Both the position numbers and the translations under genes were made by a program. This document shows, piece by piece, positions 1 to 12,700 of a stretch of DNA of 64,000 bases. The notes under the pieces are model-generated. The model worked only from the letters and a program-made list of their open reading frames with translations. It did not search any database and was not told the origin of the DNA. Location of the stretch: positions 62,001-126,000 of the forward strand of contig NOWV01000140.1 of the NCBI GenBank assembly GCA_003344405.1, in the 5' to 3' direction. Numbering within the stretch: the first letter of the stretch is position 1; each line of letters opens with the position of its first letter. The stretch is from Trichoplax sp. H2. Its lineage: Eukaryota; Placozoa; Uniplacotomia; Trichoplacea.

Positions 1-143
1 TTACAATTCATATTGATAGTATTTTACCTCTATCGTATACTTGATCTGCTTGTAGTGCATGCATATGATACTTTAGGGATAAAACCAAAGTCTCAATTGA
101 AATGATTTTCTAACGAATAAACGTATGATGCTCCAAACTTGAA
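1..143. other. 3' flank of first array gene
   Basis: Short AT-rich sequence downstream of the stop codon of the minus-strand gene at 144-2221. It probably holds its 3' untranslated region. No other feature is visible. Confidence 0.4.
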
Positions 144-2221
144 TCAAATTGCCACTATATCGATTTTACATTCAGGTGGAATATACTTCATTTTCTTTTT
201 GTCTTGAATGAAAATTTTTCCTTGGCTGAAACAAACCAAGGCAGGATAGTTTTTTTGATGACGTGTTTTATAATTAATCAACACGAAAGAATCGTCGGAG
301 TCGACAAATTCGAAATTATAGCTGCATATGAATCTGGGGGGAATTTTCTTTTCGATGTGACGAATTTTTTCTTTTAGAGCCGTCGAGTTGTAATGGTTAG
401 GGATTGCCTTGGCGCTGTCTCTCAGTAGTAAATCCTGCAACATAACAGATAAAATGCATTATTGTCATTAGCTTCTTTCAACCTGTAAAATTCTAGTAAA
501 AAGCCATGTTAAGTACGAATATAACTATACTTGTAGATGTGAATATTCCTATCATTCAGCAAGTAAATCCTACTTAGTTTAATAATTAAGAATTTTAACA
601 TAGACTAGCCATTAATCCTCAAATCACGGATTGATAAAGTTGTCAATAGCAAGTTCATGTTCATCTCTATCACTAGTTGATTTTCTCTACCAACCATCGC
701 TATCAGAAATAAATTTACTGGCATATCTTATGCTATGCTTACCACAAATACCAAATCGTAATAATATGGATCTTGTCGCTGCTGAAGGCATAATAAATAA
801 GATGGCTTTCTATCAACCATATGCAATATCCAAATAATGCTTATAGCGCTACGTAGCATCGTGAAATGTCCTAGAATAATATGATAGGAATTTAAAAGCA
901 TAAAATCGATAAGAATCAGTCTTCTATTCGTATTGTATTGCACGATTGATATGCTCTAGCTTAGGTATTGACTGAATCATGATCAAAGAATAAACGTAAA
1001 GTATGCTAGCGTAGACTTTTCATCGAAGCAACAGTAGTTCATAATACGATTATGCAGAATCAAGTATAAAAATACAGACTGCAATCGTGGAGCACCTCTC
1101 CATATTCCCGAGCTCTAATCTTAATTTCCTGATGATACCATAATTGAAGCGCTTTTACTCATTTATGCTAGTAGAAATGATCAACTTACCAATATCGGGA
1201 TTGAGAGAAACTTGAGGTAGATTTGTATCTGATTCACCTAAATAACCAGCCCTATTTCCAATAACGAATGCTTGATCACTTTTACTTATATAGCCATCCA
1301 TACTCCGGTACGCGAATTCATTATTGCGTAGAAGATCTGTAAAGATAAATATTTCATTGATCTTACTTGGCCATTAGCCAAAACTATTCCGATTAGCGGC
1401 GCATTTATATCAATTATTGTTAATACAATTAAGCAAGCATGAGATCAAGTAAAAGGAAGTAATGTCATGGAAATAAAGGAGTAAAGTAAAAATAGATACC
1501 GTATCTTTAATTAATAACAGCCAAAATAGAGTGCTTATTATACACACAGCTTTCTATTAAAAGATTCATGAGCTACTTACGATTTTTATGAAGATGAGAA
1601 CGCATTTTTTCTTCAATTTGCCGTGGATGCACCGTTGTAAACTTCCTGTTAAAGTGCTGATATTTCAATACTTTATAAACACTATGATAGTTAAATGATT
1701 TTAGGGAAAAATGTATTTGAAATTTCTTTGTAACAATATAATCCGCTCAATAGTGTAAATTAAAACACCAATGCAAATAATAGAACTAATGGGCCTGATA
1801 ATTTTATACTCCTACAAGGTGCTAAAATGCAATGGAACGATTTCGGCAGTAGTTCTGTTTAAAATTCTTTCTTAGCGATGTAATTCTCTCAATAACGCCA
1901 ACAAAAACTAATCTAACGATCAGATTTATGAGCTTTACAGTTATCGCCTCATTGCTTTATATAATCTACTTAATATGTCAGTTTTAATTCCACTCTTGCT
2001 GTCTTCTCTATAAGGAAACGAAACTGTTGTTGTGTACCTAAAATGAAATAATTTATTAAGCGTATCCAAAAATTCATTCAATTATCACAATATTAGTTTA
2101 AACAATTGATGTTTACCGATGAGTTATCATCACTAATGTCTTCAGTAACATATAGATCCATATAAAGAATAAGCAACCCTTCCAAACCAGTCCGGAATAA
2201 AAAAATATCTTGCTTTCTCAT
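144..2221 (-). CDS. array gene 1, intact five-exon member of an unknown protein family
   Basis: The best complete member of the array. Exons on the minus strand: E1 2117-2221, E2 1581-1656, A 1190-1336, B 743-870, C 144-434. Together they make 747 nt, 248 codons plus TGA, in one frame. Introns are 460, 244, 319 and 308 nt, all GT..AG, with donors GTAAAC, GTAAGT, GTAAGT and GTAAGC. The start is the first ATG after an in-frame TGA, in a GCCATGA context. E1 encodes a moderately hydrophobic leader (core GLLILYMDLYV), possibly a signal peptide or anchor, though weak. Exon A holds 'DGYISKSD', exon B 'PSYLLCLQQRQD', and exon C 'ALVCF' and the terminal 'PPECKIDIVAI'. The function is unknown. E2, A, B and C are supported by homology to the other units; E1 rests on frame, phase and donor position only. 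Confidence 0.72.
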
Positions 2222-4045
2222 GGCCAATAAATTTCAAAACCGAAATGGCATTTATTCTCTATGACAAAATAAAAAATGGTTCCAAGTTTGACTTCTTCCA
2301 AATTTGTCACATCTTTCACAACATGCAACGGAATGCAAACTATTTTGATGCCTATCTTGTATCCCGGCTTATAAGTCAACAATGTTTAAATGTATTAGTA
2401 TACAGAATACGTGGCGCTACTTCTCAAGTCATTTAAATAATTAATTCAATTTTAAAAATTGGGTCAATTCAACAAAAAAAGACGCCGGCAGTTTCATGAC
2501 TTAATTAGCAATAGCAGATAATCTCTTGTTCACCCATTTTACTTAGCGTGGTTTTAAATTTGAGTTGACAACACAAACTTCAACTATAGTCATTTAAATA
2601 ACTTCTACAAATTTAATATTCCATTACTGTCCGTATACTTGTAGCATAACAGGCAATAATGCAATACGTCTACGTGTTAGATTGTTTGTAAATTTAAAAT
2701 TACGAAACTAATTCAGTTTCGATTAAAGCCAAGTGAATTAGTTTAGATACCAATTTCGTAGGCAGCTCAAAGATTAGATCGTATGATTGTAATTAATCAC
2801 TTGATCGGTGATGTTCTCATGCATTTTAAAGGAGAGCCTTAAGCGATACTCATATACTTTTAGATCTAAGAATGTACGATAGCTAAGATTTTTTATTAGT
2901 ATAAAATTCCGTTCGCATATGCTCTGTAGCTGCTTGCGTAGATACCCGTAACATATAGATAGAAGATATAAATGCCAATGACTTTTAAAATAACAAGAAT
3001 TCTAGATTTGACTCTAGTGAAGACTGGTGCTAGTGTTTAACCGACGTTGGAAACAGTTTCTTCGAGTATGTTACTATAGTAAAGCAACAATGGCATAGTT
3101 GTAATATATAATGAACTCATATTAAATGTTTTACAAAGAATTTAATAACAATAGAATTTAAAAGTGCTTACATCTAAAAAAAGTAAACAAAAGATTAATT
3201 GCGTCGCAGGAAAAAAATCATGCATTACCTACAAAAAATCTATGTTAAAAAAGAACTGAGGTAACAATTAATTGTAATAGGATCTAAAATTTAATTGGTA
3301 GCGAAATAAATAACTGACACTTGTGCTAATAAGATTATAAATAAGAAATCTATGTCTAAAGATAGCGGTATCAAACTTGATCATATCTTTAATAAGATTT
3401 AAACCTGCATTTAAGTGACAATAAAATAAATAAAAAATTATCATGTCAGCAAAAATTAAACAGATAGAATTTACGTTCATGGCTTTGACTTCAGAATTGT
3501 AATCAAACTTTTACCCTATCTATAATAAGATTTAAAGCTACATCCAGCTAAGAATAAAAAAACAAATCATAACCATTTTCCGACAAAAATTATAAATAAG
3601 GAATCTATATTTTTGAACTATGATGTCAAAATTTTCATATCATAGCCACAAGATAAATTCTATTTGTTTAACCCTATTAAGTTGCGTTTCATCAGTTATT
3701 ATACAATTAAATTTACCTGTATTCAACTTCTATAGTTAAAGTGATCACAAACACAAATACAGCTCCTTCTCTCGAAAATGGTTCTATGAACGTTACCCTA
3801 CCTAAAAAAGTAAAATATGAAATTTATGATAAAATTACGTTACGTATATCATCATCCAAGTTCTAGAACACTAGAAAACAAATAGATCACGCTAGTACAT
3901 AACTTATCTAATCAGGCCCAGTACTTCCTGTACCTAAATTGATATAAAACGGCCTAAAAACAATTTTTGGAGATGTTATCCAAAAATTTTTTCTTACTTT
4001 ACTATTAGTAGATAGCATAGTTAAAGTAGCTGCAAATTTTGAAAG

Positions 4046-4895
4046 CATGCAGGAAAAACACTAATCACTTTCTTCTTATACTGCATTGCCTATTTAGCTG
4101 TATAAACAAAAACATTATCTAATCATGGTGTATGTATTACAGATTGCATCATTCATTGCTTCGTTCGTTTATAATCTATCATGATCAACTTAATAGTTGA
4201 TAATTATCTAGAAGTTTAGGTACATGGTCTTGCACATCCAGTTATACTTTACAATTCTAGACATATCCTGCAATCCTGTTTTCCTTCTATTAATAGATAC
4301 TACTGTCACAATAGATCTTGCTTTGGCAGCTTGCTGAGAACCACTAGCTTTTTTCTGTTACTACAGTAACTATCAAGTTATATAGTCAACAACATTGTCC
4401 GATCATAGTTTGTATCTCAGATAGGTTTCATCGTTCATTACTTCATTCGTTTGCAATTCATCATGATCAACTTAATAGTTTGCAATTAAGAACTACATGA
4501 TCTTGATTGCTTAGCTATAGGTTGCAAACAGATATATAAATATAAATCATTGCATGTATACTGTTTACCTATTATCTGCTCTCTGCAAAATATGCATAAT
4601 TTATAATATCCAATCAGAATTAACTTTATCATCATGCTTAAAATTAACGATAAGCAAATGCCGTGATATAGTGCGAAATATATCTTAAACTTCCTTTATT
4701 TTACTGTAAACGGATAATAAGGTTAAAGCAGCTCCGTCCTTATCATCTTGCTAATAAAATACTAACTCTTTTCTTCTTGGACCGTAAACAAAAGAATAGA
4801 CATAAAAACGTTATTAATTATTAGTTTATGTCATAAACTGTTTTACATCATTCGTTACTTGACGTATTGGCAATTAAAAAAGACCTGCTTACAAA
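4046..4895. repeat. diverged tandem repeat, at least three units
   Basis: Three blocks align by eye: about 4046-4240, 4330-4500 and 4740-4895. The first two share 'atcatgatcaacttaatag' and a preceding 'gcttcgttcgttt'/'acttcattcgttt' segment; the third shares 'tttacatcattcgttacttg'. Spacing is 280 to 410 bases, so the period is irregular. No coding frame runs through the units. Confidence 0.5.
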
Positions 4896-5676
4896 AAATT
4901 CACTTTAATGGCTGCCAACTGTCGATTACATTTTACAATATTGCTAACTACTTTTAGAATCTGCTTACATGGCGCTGTTTGGTAAACAAATTCAAAGATA
5001 TGCTTTATTCATTTGAAATTGAATAAAAAATAGCAATATCTGTAGTTTCTAAATAGAATATTCTCAATACTTATACGCAGTCTAATAATATACTGTGCCA
5101 TACTGTATGAATGCAAAACGGATTGGCAGCAAAATATAAAATATATTAATTAAGCTGATGAGAGCGAATGATGAAGGTTTCAGCAATCAAGCATTTCTGT
5201 TACTATATAATCCTAACTTTTTTCCTTTTGTACCCTTTTCAACTTGAAAATTATATATTAAAAAGGAAACTTAATTATGGGATTTATTTTACCCGTCCGA
5301 ATAACTGCACTGCCAATAATGCAATTTAAATCACTGTAGTATACATTATTAAATCATGTAAATCATAGCCATTATTACAATTTCGACATGGAAATAATAA
5401 TCTTTTTCTTAGTTTAATTTTCATATTATACACTCATTTTATTGGCTGTAATTCTAAGTTAAGCTCAGGGTAGCCTAACAATATGTAAGATAAGAGGTAT
5501 AGGCGTGAATTGACTGGAAAATTTAGTATCTTAAGAGATAATTCCAAGAAGTCGTCTAGAAGAGTTGAAATTCGATAAATTCTAAATAAAAAGTCAGAAT
5601 AAATTTAACAGGAGAACGATGTGTTTTATTACTTTTGATTCTTCTTCTTTAGTAATAGGAGAATGGTTATGTACTA

Positions 5677-5724
5677 TGGCTATCGTGGAGTAATTATTTA
5701 TGGCTATCGTGGAGTAATTATTTA
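5677..5724. repeat. 24-bp direct duplication
   Basis: Two identical adjacent copies of a 24-base unit starting 'tggctatcgtggagtaat', at 5677 and 5701. This is most likely slippage or a footprint. No function is evident. Confidence 0.85.
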
Positions 5725-6259
5725 ATTCATGTAGAGCAGCTTTCTTTTAAAAATAATGACAACAATCCATTTTATTAGGAAATAGTAGACATTGAAGTCA
5801 TTACAAAAAACATTTACAAATTCAGCAAGGTTATCAATTATCTTGACATCAAAAATGCATAAGACTATCTTCTGGATGGAATATGGTAAATTTTTGCAAT
5901 AAGTATAACAAGTAAAAGAATAGAAATGCGTTTAGGTGACTAAGTATGTATCAAAATTCCTAATACGATATTTCTATATCGCTAAATGTAGTAATAGCTG
6001 GCTACAATTGGCAACTTAGACGGCATTATAGCTAAAATATGTGCTGTCAAAAAATATTGATTATAAAACAAAGTATATTGCTGTAGTCAGTAAAGCACTT
6101 GAGGTAAGTGCGGTCAAGAATGGTTCATAGCAATTAAATCAAATGCAATTTCCAATTTATAATAAGAGCCTTGTACATTTATCGCAAGCATGATAGTTTA
6201 AAGGTTGAATTAAAGTCTTGGATAACGTAATTTAAAAGGCAAAACAGCCAGAACTTGAA

Positions 6260-7642
6260 CTAAGTATTCACCAAAAGTATTCTGCATTCAGAAAGAATGG
6301 AGTTATATACGTATTTTATTCCATCAAGCTTTATAATCATTCTACTATTAAAACAGACTGCTTTAAATTGATATTGGTTAGGTCCATGAATCCTGCAAAT
6401 ACTCTAGACCAAGATATTTGCCGATTCGGGCAAATAGTAATCGCATTCAAAGCTACAGAAGTATTTGGATTCAATTTCCTCTTCGATACGTTGTATTTTA
6501 TTACATAGTTGATTCTCGATTATATTTACGCTATGATTCAGATACAAATCCTATATAGTACAAAATGATGACATTTAATTATTAACCCTAACAAATTTTA
6601 AAATCGCTAAGTTTAGTAAAACCTCATCAAATGTTATACAAGCACAGTATATTAATTTTTGTCAAATTTTTTAGGAATTCAGCATGTGGCACGCTAGCGA
6701 AGAAATATCAACATCGCGTTGCAATCCATAATCAAATTAAGGTTTAATAAATTTCCTAGTAGCAAGCTCAGCTTTACTGTCAATCATTAATGGATTCCTA
6801 TCTAGTTAGCAAAATTATTAATAATCTTGTTATCAAAGAGAATGAAATTCTTACCTCAAATACCATCTCATAATGAAAATGATCTTGACGCTGATGGAGG
6901 CATAAAAAGAAGATGGTCGTTTCCCAACCACTTGCAATATACAAAAGAGTGTCATATTGCTAAGTATCAATATAAAATGCTCTGCAGAAAGGATATGGGA
7001 ATGATGAAGGATGAAATGGTTAGCTCTTACTCCTATTGATGAATGGCAATGACTAACTTACTTGTATCAGGCACTTGAGTTAGATTGGCATCGATTCTAC
7101 CTACGAAACCATTATTACTTCCAATATTTATCGCTTGAATAGTTCTTTGAATATATCCATCACTACCGCGATAAGCAAATATTTCTCCAATTATGTCATC
7201 TATAACATACGAGATGGAACATTAACGTATACTGTTTATTCCTGACCATAAACCCAAAAATTAGAAACCAATTTATTCAATTCCAATCCTTTCTATGCAG
7301 TCGCTGTTCTTATCAAAGTCAATTCTTGACCGATACTATATAACTGTCCATGCTAACTTACAAATTATCTGGATATCAAGTATGAACTCGCTACCATAGT
7401 GATATATTGTGCTAATGATGAGATTAAAGCGGGAGAGAAAAAAGATCGAACAAAAAATAATTTAAGTCCTCCTACAGAGATGAAGCAGTAAAGGAGCAAG
7501 GTAATAAAGAATAAATATTAAAGATCGATTTTAAGCTGATCAAGTGCTCATTGAAAAGATTAAAGAGCAACTTACTATTCCTAACAGTATCATATTCTCC
7601 ATTATGCCAAGGATATACAGTAATTTTCTTACTACTTGAATA
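6260..7642 (-). pseudogene. array gene 2, disrupted copy closest to gene 1
   Basis: Exons match gene 1: E2 7576-7642, A 7062-7199, B 6855-6981, C 6260-6550. Acceptor 'gatatcag' before E2 is identical to gene 1, and exon C is exactly as long (291 nt). Two lesions are visible. Exon B is 127 nt against 128 in gene 1, a one-base loss in the T-run around 6887-6892 that shifts the frame. Exon C has an in-frame TAG at 6404-6406 (codon 49 of 97), while homology to gene 1 continues beyond it to the normal stop at 6260-6262, including a 'VCF' and a 'SECRILLV' tail. The region matching gene 1's E1 also has an in-frame stop. A pseudogene is the simplest reading. A sequencing error in the T-run could explain the shift but not the TAG. 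Confidence 0.75.
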
Positions 7643-9798
7643 CTGATATCTTAATCACTTTAATTGTGAAAGCAGTAATTTTTATTTAATATCGTGATTA
7701 TGTAACTCGCTCAGGGACGACAATTAAAGCTAACGGAATTATCAGCCCTTGTGAGTCTTATAGTTTCTCTCGGCAGTTCTAGAAAATATTGCTTTATATT
7801 CCATGCCTATCTCCTCTCTTATTGTCTTATTTAATAGAAATAAAACTGTTTCAATACAGCAAATAAAGGAAAATTTATTAAAAAAGCCTTAGAGAGCTGA
7901 TTAAATAATGGCTTATACTAAGAATAAGTCGTCACAACATTCTACTGTAATATATAATCACTCCTAATATGTTTACCAAGATGCTACCTTAGCAGTCTTC
8001 TTTTCTATTATGTCAATCATTCATAAAATAAAATAGAAACTGTTTTAATTTATCATATTGCGACAGGTACTTCAACAGTATCTAAATTGCTTAACGAGAA
8101 TCATATGCCAAATTAGACACGTTATTTAAATTAACTCTGTGCTAAAACTAGACCATTGATAAGAATAATAGCTCGCCTGCAGTGAACGACGCCAAGTATC
8201 AGTTAGTATTTCAATCTCTTAAGGATTTTATGTTAACTTTGTGTTCTTCTAAATTATAGCCTATGGCACAATGTAATTCCTCAGTGATATAAATAATTTT
8301 ACAAGTAAAGAAGATCTTATTCTATAGTAATCTAATAGAGACTTGCAATATTCTATAAAGAATAAGGTTTAAAAGGCACTTGCAACCGAAAATAAAATAA
8401 ACAAATGCTGTAGTTGTTCCAGATCATTACATTGCAGTGCAAAATTGCGAACATACGAGCGTATAAATATATGTCTTCAATCAAGATAGAGTTAAGGATT
8501 ACTTTTATCCATGTGTAATAAAGATACTGAACCTCTGCTACATAGCGTTTTGTATGAAATTATGGCTACTTTACAATAGAAATCATCTAAGAAGTGAGGG
8601 TGTTCTTTAGATTTACCTCGTTAGGGCGAGATATCGACACCTTTTCTTCTTCACTACCGTACAAAATTTTATATAGATTACTACAGAAATGATCTATGAG
8701 CAATTGCCTAATCTAAAGAAAGGAAGTTAGATAGTCTATCGAGATTGAAAAAATCTTTTGATGCTACTATCCTCAGCTTTGACATAATATTTCAATATTA
8801 TAATTTAAAATAGCGCTATCACAACCTACGCTTGCTATTAATTTACTGCTCATATTTTCCTACGGCGAAGACAAGTTGGAATTGCATAAATGATAATTTT
8901 TCATCGGTATAAATTATCAAAGATTGAAGAACTAAAGTTAAAACGGATTCATTTCGGATTTGAAGTCTGGCCATAGAAATTATCATATCTCTCTATTATC
9001 AAGAACTGCAATAAAATGAAACTCAGCATATGTGTAAGGGCTTTTCAATAGATTTACATCGATAATAATAAGTTGCTGCCCTATCTACAGAATCAATCTT
9101 TTAGAAAGCCCAATAACTTTCGTCGTTAATTATTAGTCTAAAATATCATCACATCCAATGACTGCTCATTTAATGATTCATATGGCAGTTATTCTGTAAT
9201 TATATCTAATTCTTCATTATTTTGAGAACAAGAATGGATATTATTTTTGGACAAGTTAAACAATCAGAGTACTTTATTGATTACATTGTTGATTTGCATA
9301 AATGTAAGGATTCTGTTATTGGGTGAAAATGAACGATGATATTGCTAATTATAAAGTCTAACAGACAACATTGATTATTCAAACAGATTCCAAGCTTGAG
9401 CAATGGGTTGATATAGGTTAAATAACGTAAATAAACATTACAACAACGGATCTGGCTCACTGTAATAGGATTTCAGTTTTCATTTCTATAATGTCTATCA
9501 CATACTTGACTAATTTTAGTGTCAATTCTATTTCTTTTCGTTTCTCTTATCGTAATATACAGCATTTTTGCCATACATCAGAAAGCTATGCATAAAATTG
9601 ATATTTGAAACTTTGATTTAGGTGATAAGATAGATAATCAGCACCAATATATCTTAATTATATTATTTCTTACTGTCATATTCGTCAGACTCCATCTAGC
9701 AGGTATCGATTAGCCGTTTTATAAATTGGTTTGGGTTGTAATTGGTAAATCGATAGGGGTAAGCTTATTATTATTCATCCTTACATATATTCCATCCA
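7643..9798. other. spacer upstream of array gene 2
   Basis: The first part (to about 8100) resembles the intron/E1 region of gene 1, including a 'gtaaacat' donor-like site on the minus strand near 7970, but no leader frame survives. A diverged foldback-element arm lies at about 8548-8770. Nothing else is recognised up to 9798. Confidence 0.45.
8548..8770. repeat. old single-arm copy of the foldback element
   Basis: Aligns by eye with the left arm of the palindrome at 48421-49306. Shared stretches include 'cttttcttcttca', 'atatagattacta', and 'gcctaatctaaagaaagg'. It is much more diverged than the 37.9 kb copy, and no opposing arm is visible, so it is probably an old solo arm. Confidence 0.6.
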
Positions 9799-12700
9799 TT
9801 AATTATCGTACTTTGTGACAGGTAAGATTGAAAAGATGCAGTCTCGTGGAATGTAGTCACTAGGTCTTTTGAATAAAGTTGCAGTACCTTGCGCAAAGAA
9901 GAAAATGGTATCATTCGGGTGATAATCGCCATCAACAAGTTGGAATGCCATTTGCGGCTCCCCCATAAAAGGCTTAAGCATGAGCATAGAAAATTTCCAG
10001 ATGACATCATAGCTTGTTAATGTCTTTATCCTATCCACTATTCGTGTGATTATATCTCTAGTATCGTCTTCTTCTATGGCAGGAACACTCTAAATATGTG
10101 AAGAAGATTTAGCTAATACTATCAACTGCCTATTTGTAAGTACTAATGAGACTGAAAATATCCATCGCACACAAGTACAAAAGATAAAAATGAAGCCAAA
10201 CTGTAAGCTTGGATAGAAATGAGTGGCTTCAATACCTGTACTTAACAAGACAATACAAAATAATTTGGATAGAAATAATAAGATAATAATTGATTTAAAT
10301 TAGCCCTTAGTAAATAACTTTTAGGGTTAAGTGTAATCATGCGTAGACCAGGGAAAAAGGGAATAGGGTAAAATAATGTCTTAAATCATGGTGTTATATT
10401 AATAAAATTAGTATTAGGATTTATGATTATTTTTTCTCGTTCTTGTATGGACGACTATTTACTCTTTCGAATTCGAATACTACCGGTAAAGAAAAATATT
10501 GTGTGTATTGAGCTAAATTTGGAAAATATTGTAAGCCGTGATAACATATTATGCAGAAAACAGTTCTATTCTAATGATGCTCAAATCTTAATAGAATGGA
10601 CTTCACTATTTCATATAACTTTTTCGACAGGGAAACACTCTTTAATGTATAATTGGCATTCCTTTTGACGAGAGTACAGGTTCGGAAAGTTAAGAATTAT
10701 GAGTATGTTCGTAAAATGCTATGCTGATAAAAATTATAATCTACAATGGTATTACAATTTCTTATAATTTTTCTGTACGAAAGAATTCGGTATTACACCA
10801 GAATCAATCTGATCGGGACTGGAAAGTTTTAAAGAATAAAGAAGCCTTTATGATGACGGTTAATTTTTAGAATTCTCTCTCAAGATTTTCTTATTTTAAT
10901 AAGTACTATAGCTTTAAAAATAACTTAATTTGGTTTAATTATAGTAGGTTTAACTTAATATCGTAACACATTGTTAACCTGACTACTTTATTCAGGTTAG
11001 AGCGTAAGAATATTCTGTAGCATAATTTTGATAAGAGTATCACGATGTTAGATTGTAATTTATGTGATATAATTAGTTAGTATAATACTCCTGCTTTAAT
11101 TATGATAAAAACTAGTAGCCAATTTTGATTACAAAGTGCAGTAGAGATAATGTTACTTCGTTATTGAATACTGTGTAAACCCAAATATTTCGATCTGGGT
11201 TCTAATTTAAGATTGTTAGTGAGCCTTAGTCTTTTTTGTATATGTCTTAGACCGTAGGGAAGTAAAATTTGTAGATTTAGTAATTTTGAGAATCTAGGGT
11301 ACAATTTATCTGATCATATGTGTTTAATGGCTAATTTTATTTAAAATAATTTAGAATAATAATTTGATAGCCTAATGCCACCAACTGCCCTAAATTCGTG
11401 AGTAAATTGTATTTTTCGTTGATAGTTTGACTTGTTAAGGCAGCAATTCTGCCCTTATTGTAATTTTTAATTGGTTTTTATAAGTTGTTTGCTAAATTTA
11501 TAAATTATTGGTGGTTTCTCCTAATTTTCCTTGAGTTAGAATTAAAAATTTGTTAGATTTACTTGAACTTTTGCGTCCATTCTTACTCTTAGATGAAACT
11601 ACTATTTAACTCTGAAAAAGAATGAAATCTTATAAAGCAACTCAAGTACAGTACATTTAATTGCAAGTAGCTTATCGATAGGGGAAAGTTCATTGCAACA
11701 AAAATGATACAGTATGTTATAAAGTGTAAAATCACAGAATATTTAAAATAATCTTGCTAACTGCGCTACAGTCTCGTATTAAAAGTGATTATTACAATTA
11801 TTTATGCAGATTAATGTTTGAATGTAATACTCATTCTTACGTAATTTATTGCAAGATCATGTATAAAAGACTGGAAATTACTTGCATTCTTATAGAATAT
11901 TTATCATTTATTTCTTTAACTTACTAAGTAGGCAACTTCGTAGTTTTTGCTTCTATGGTGTCGAACTAAGCACAATACAGCTTCTGGTCTATTCTTAGTT
12001 ATAGAAAGAAAAGCAGTTTTCTCTTCATCCATAGGTCGCATTTCAAGATGTACTAGAAATGGAAGGAAGTAACTTTAATAATTTCAAAAATATCGGAAAT
12101 AAGGAATACCGTAATCTACAATTCTTTAAACATAAGCCTGTCGTAAATTTATCTAATAATACACTATCATTTTCCCTACATTAAATTCTTATACATGATA
12201 AAATTATAAGATCAAACATTATTCATAGCTGGATAGGAAGGAATTATCTATAATTCTAAAAACTTTAAGTCTGTCATAACTATCTTATATTAAATTTTCC
12301 TGCGGTATGTTCATTTTCGTTATAAATTATGTCATCGTACGTTAATGCCTGGATGAGACGAATTATTTTTAATTTTATCACTTTTAAGCTCTTAGTGTGT
12401 AGTGGTTTTACGAATACAAGCCTTATATTAAATTAATAATGACAGAAGCAAATGCGAGATCAAATATTAGTGTTAAATTAACTTGCAGTAAAGTTAGTTT
12501 TTACCGCATGGCATAAAATGGCAAGATACTGCTGCTTACAACTCTACAAATTCATTAGCTTAAAATCCTTTTTTTTACTAAGTGTTGTTTAGGATTTTAT
12601 TCATTTATTTAGAAACAAATTATTATGATATATATTTAGCTCGTAATAATTGCACTTGACGGTATGCTAGCCTGCCATTTGCCAAACATCATGGCTGAAG

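Larger units (their letters stand above)
2222..6259. other. spacer between array genes 1 and 2
   Basis: About 4 kb with no supported gene. It holds three diverged tandem units near 4046-4895 and a 24-bp direct duplication at 5677-5724. Open frames here are short and have no splice or homology support. The start should hold the promoter of gene 1, but I could not identify one. Confidence 0.5.

Noticed and set aside
631-837. Plus-strand open frame over exon B of gene 1
   Set aside because: Antisense shadow. The minus frame is conserved across the array; the same holds for 6827-7039 over exon B of gene 2.
10423-10668. 81-codon plus-strand frame inside the gene 3 intron
   Set aside because: No counterpart in gene 4, no splice or start support, and length expected by chance in 64 kb of this composition.
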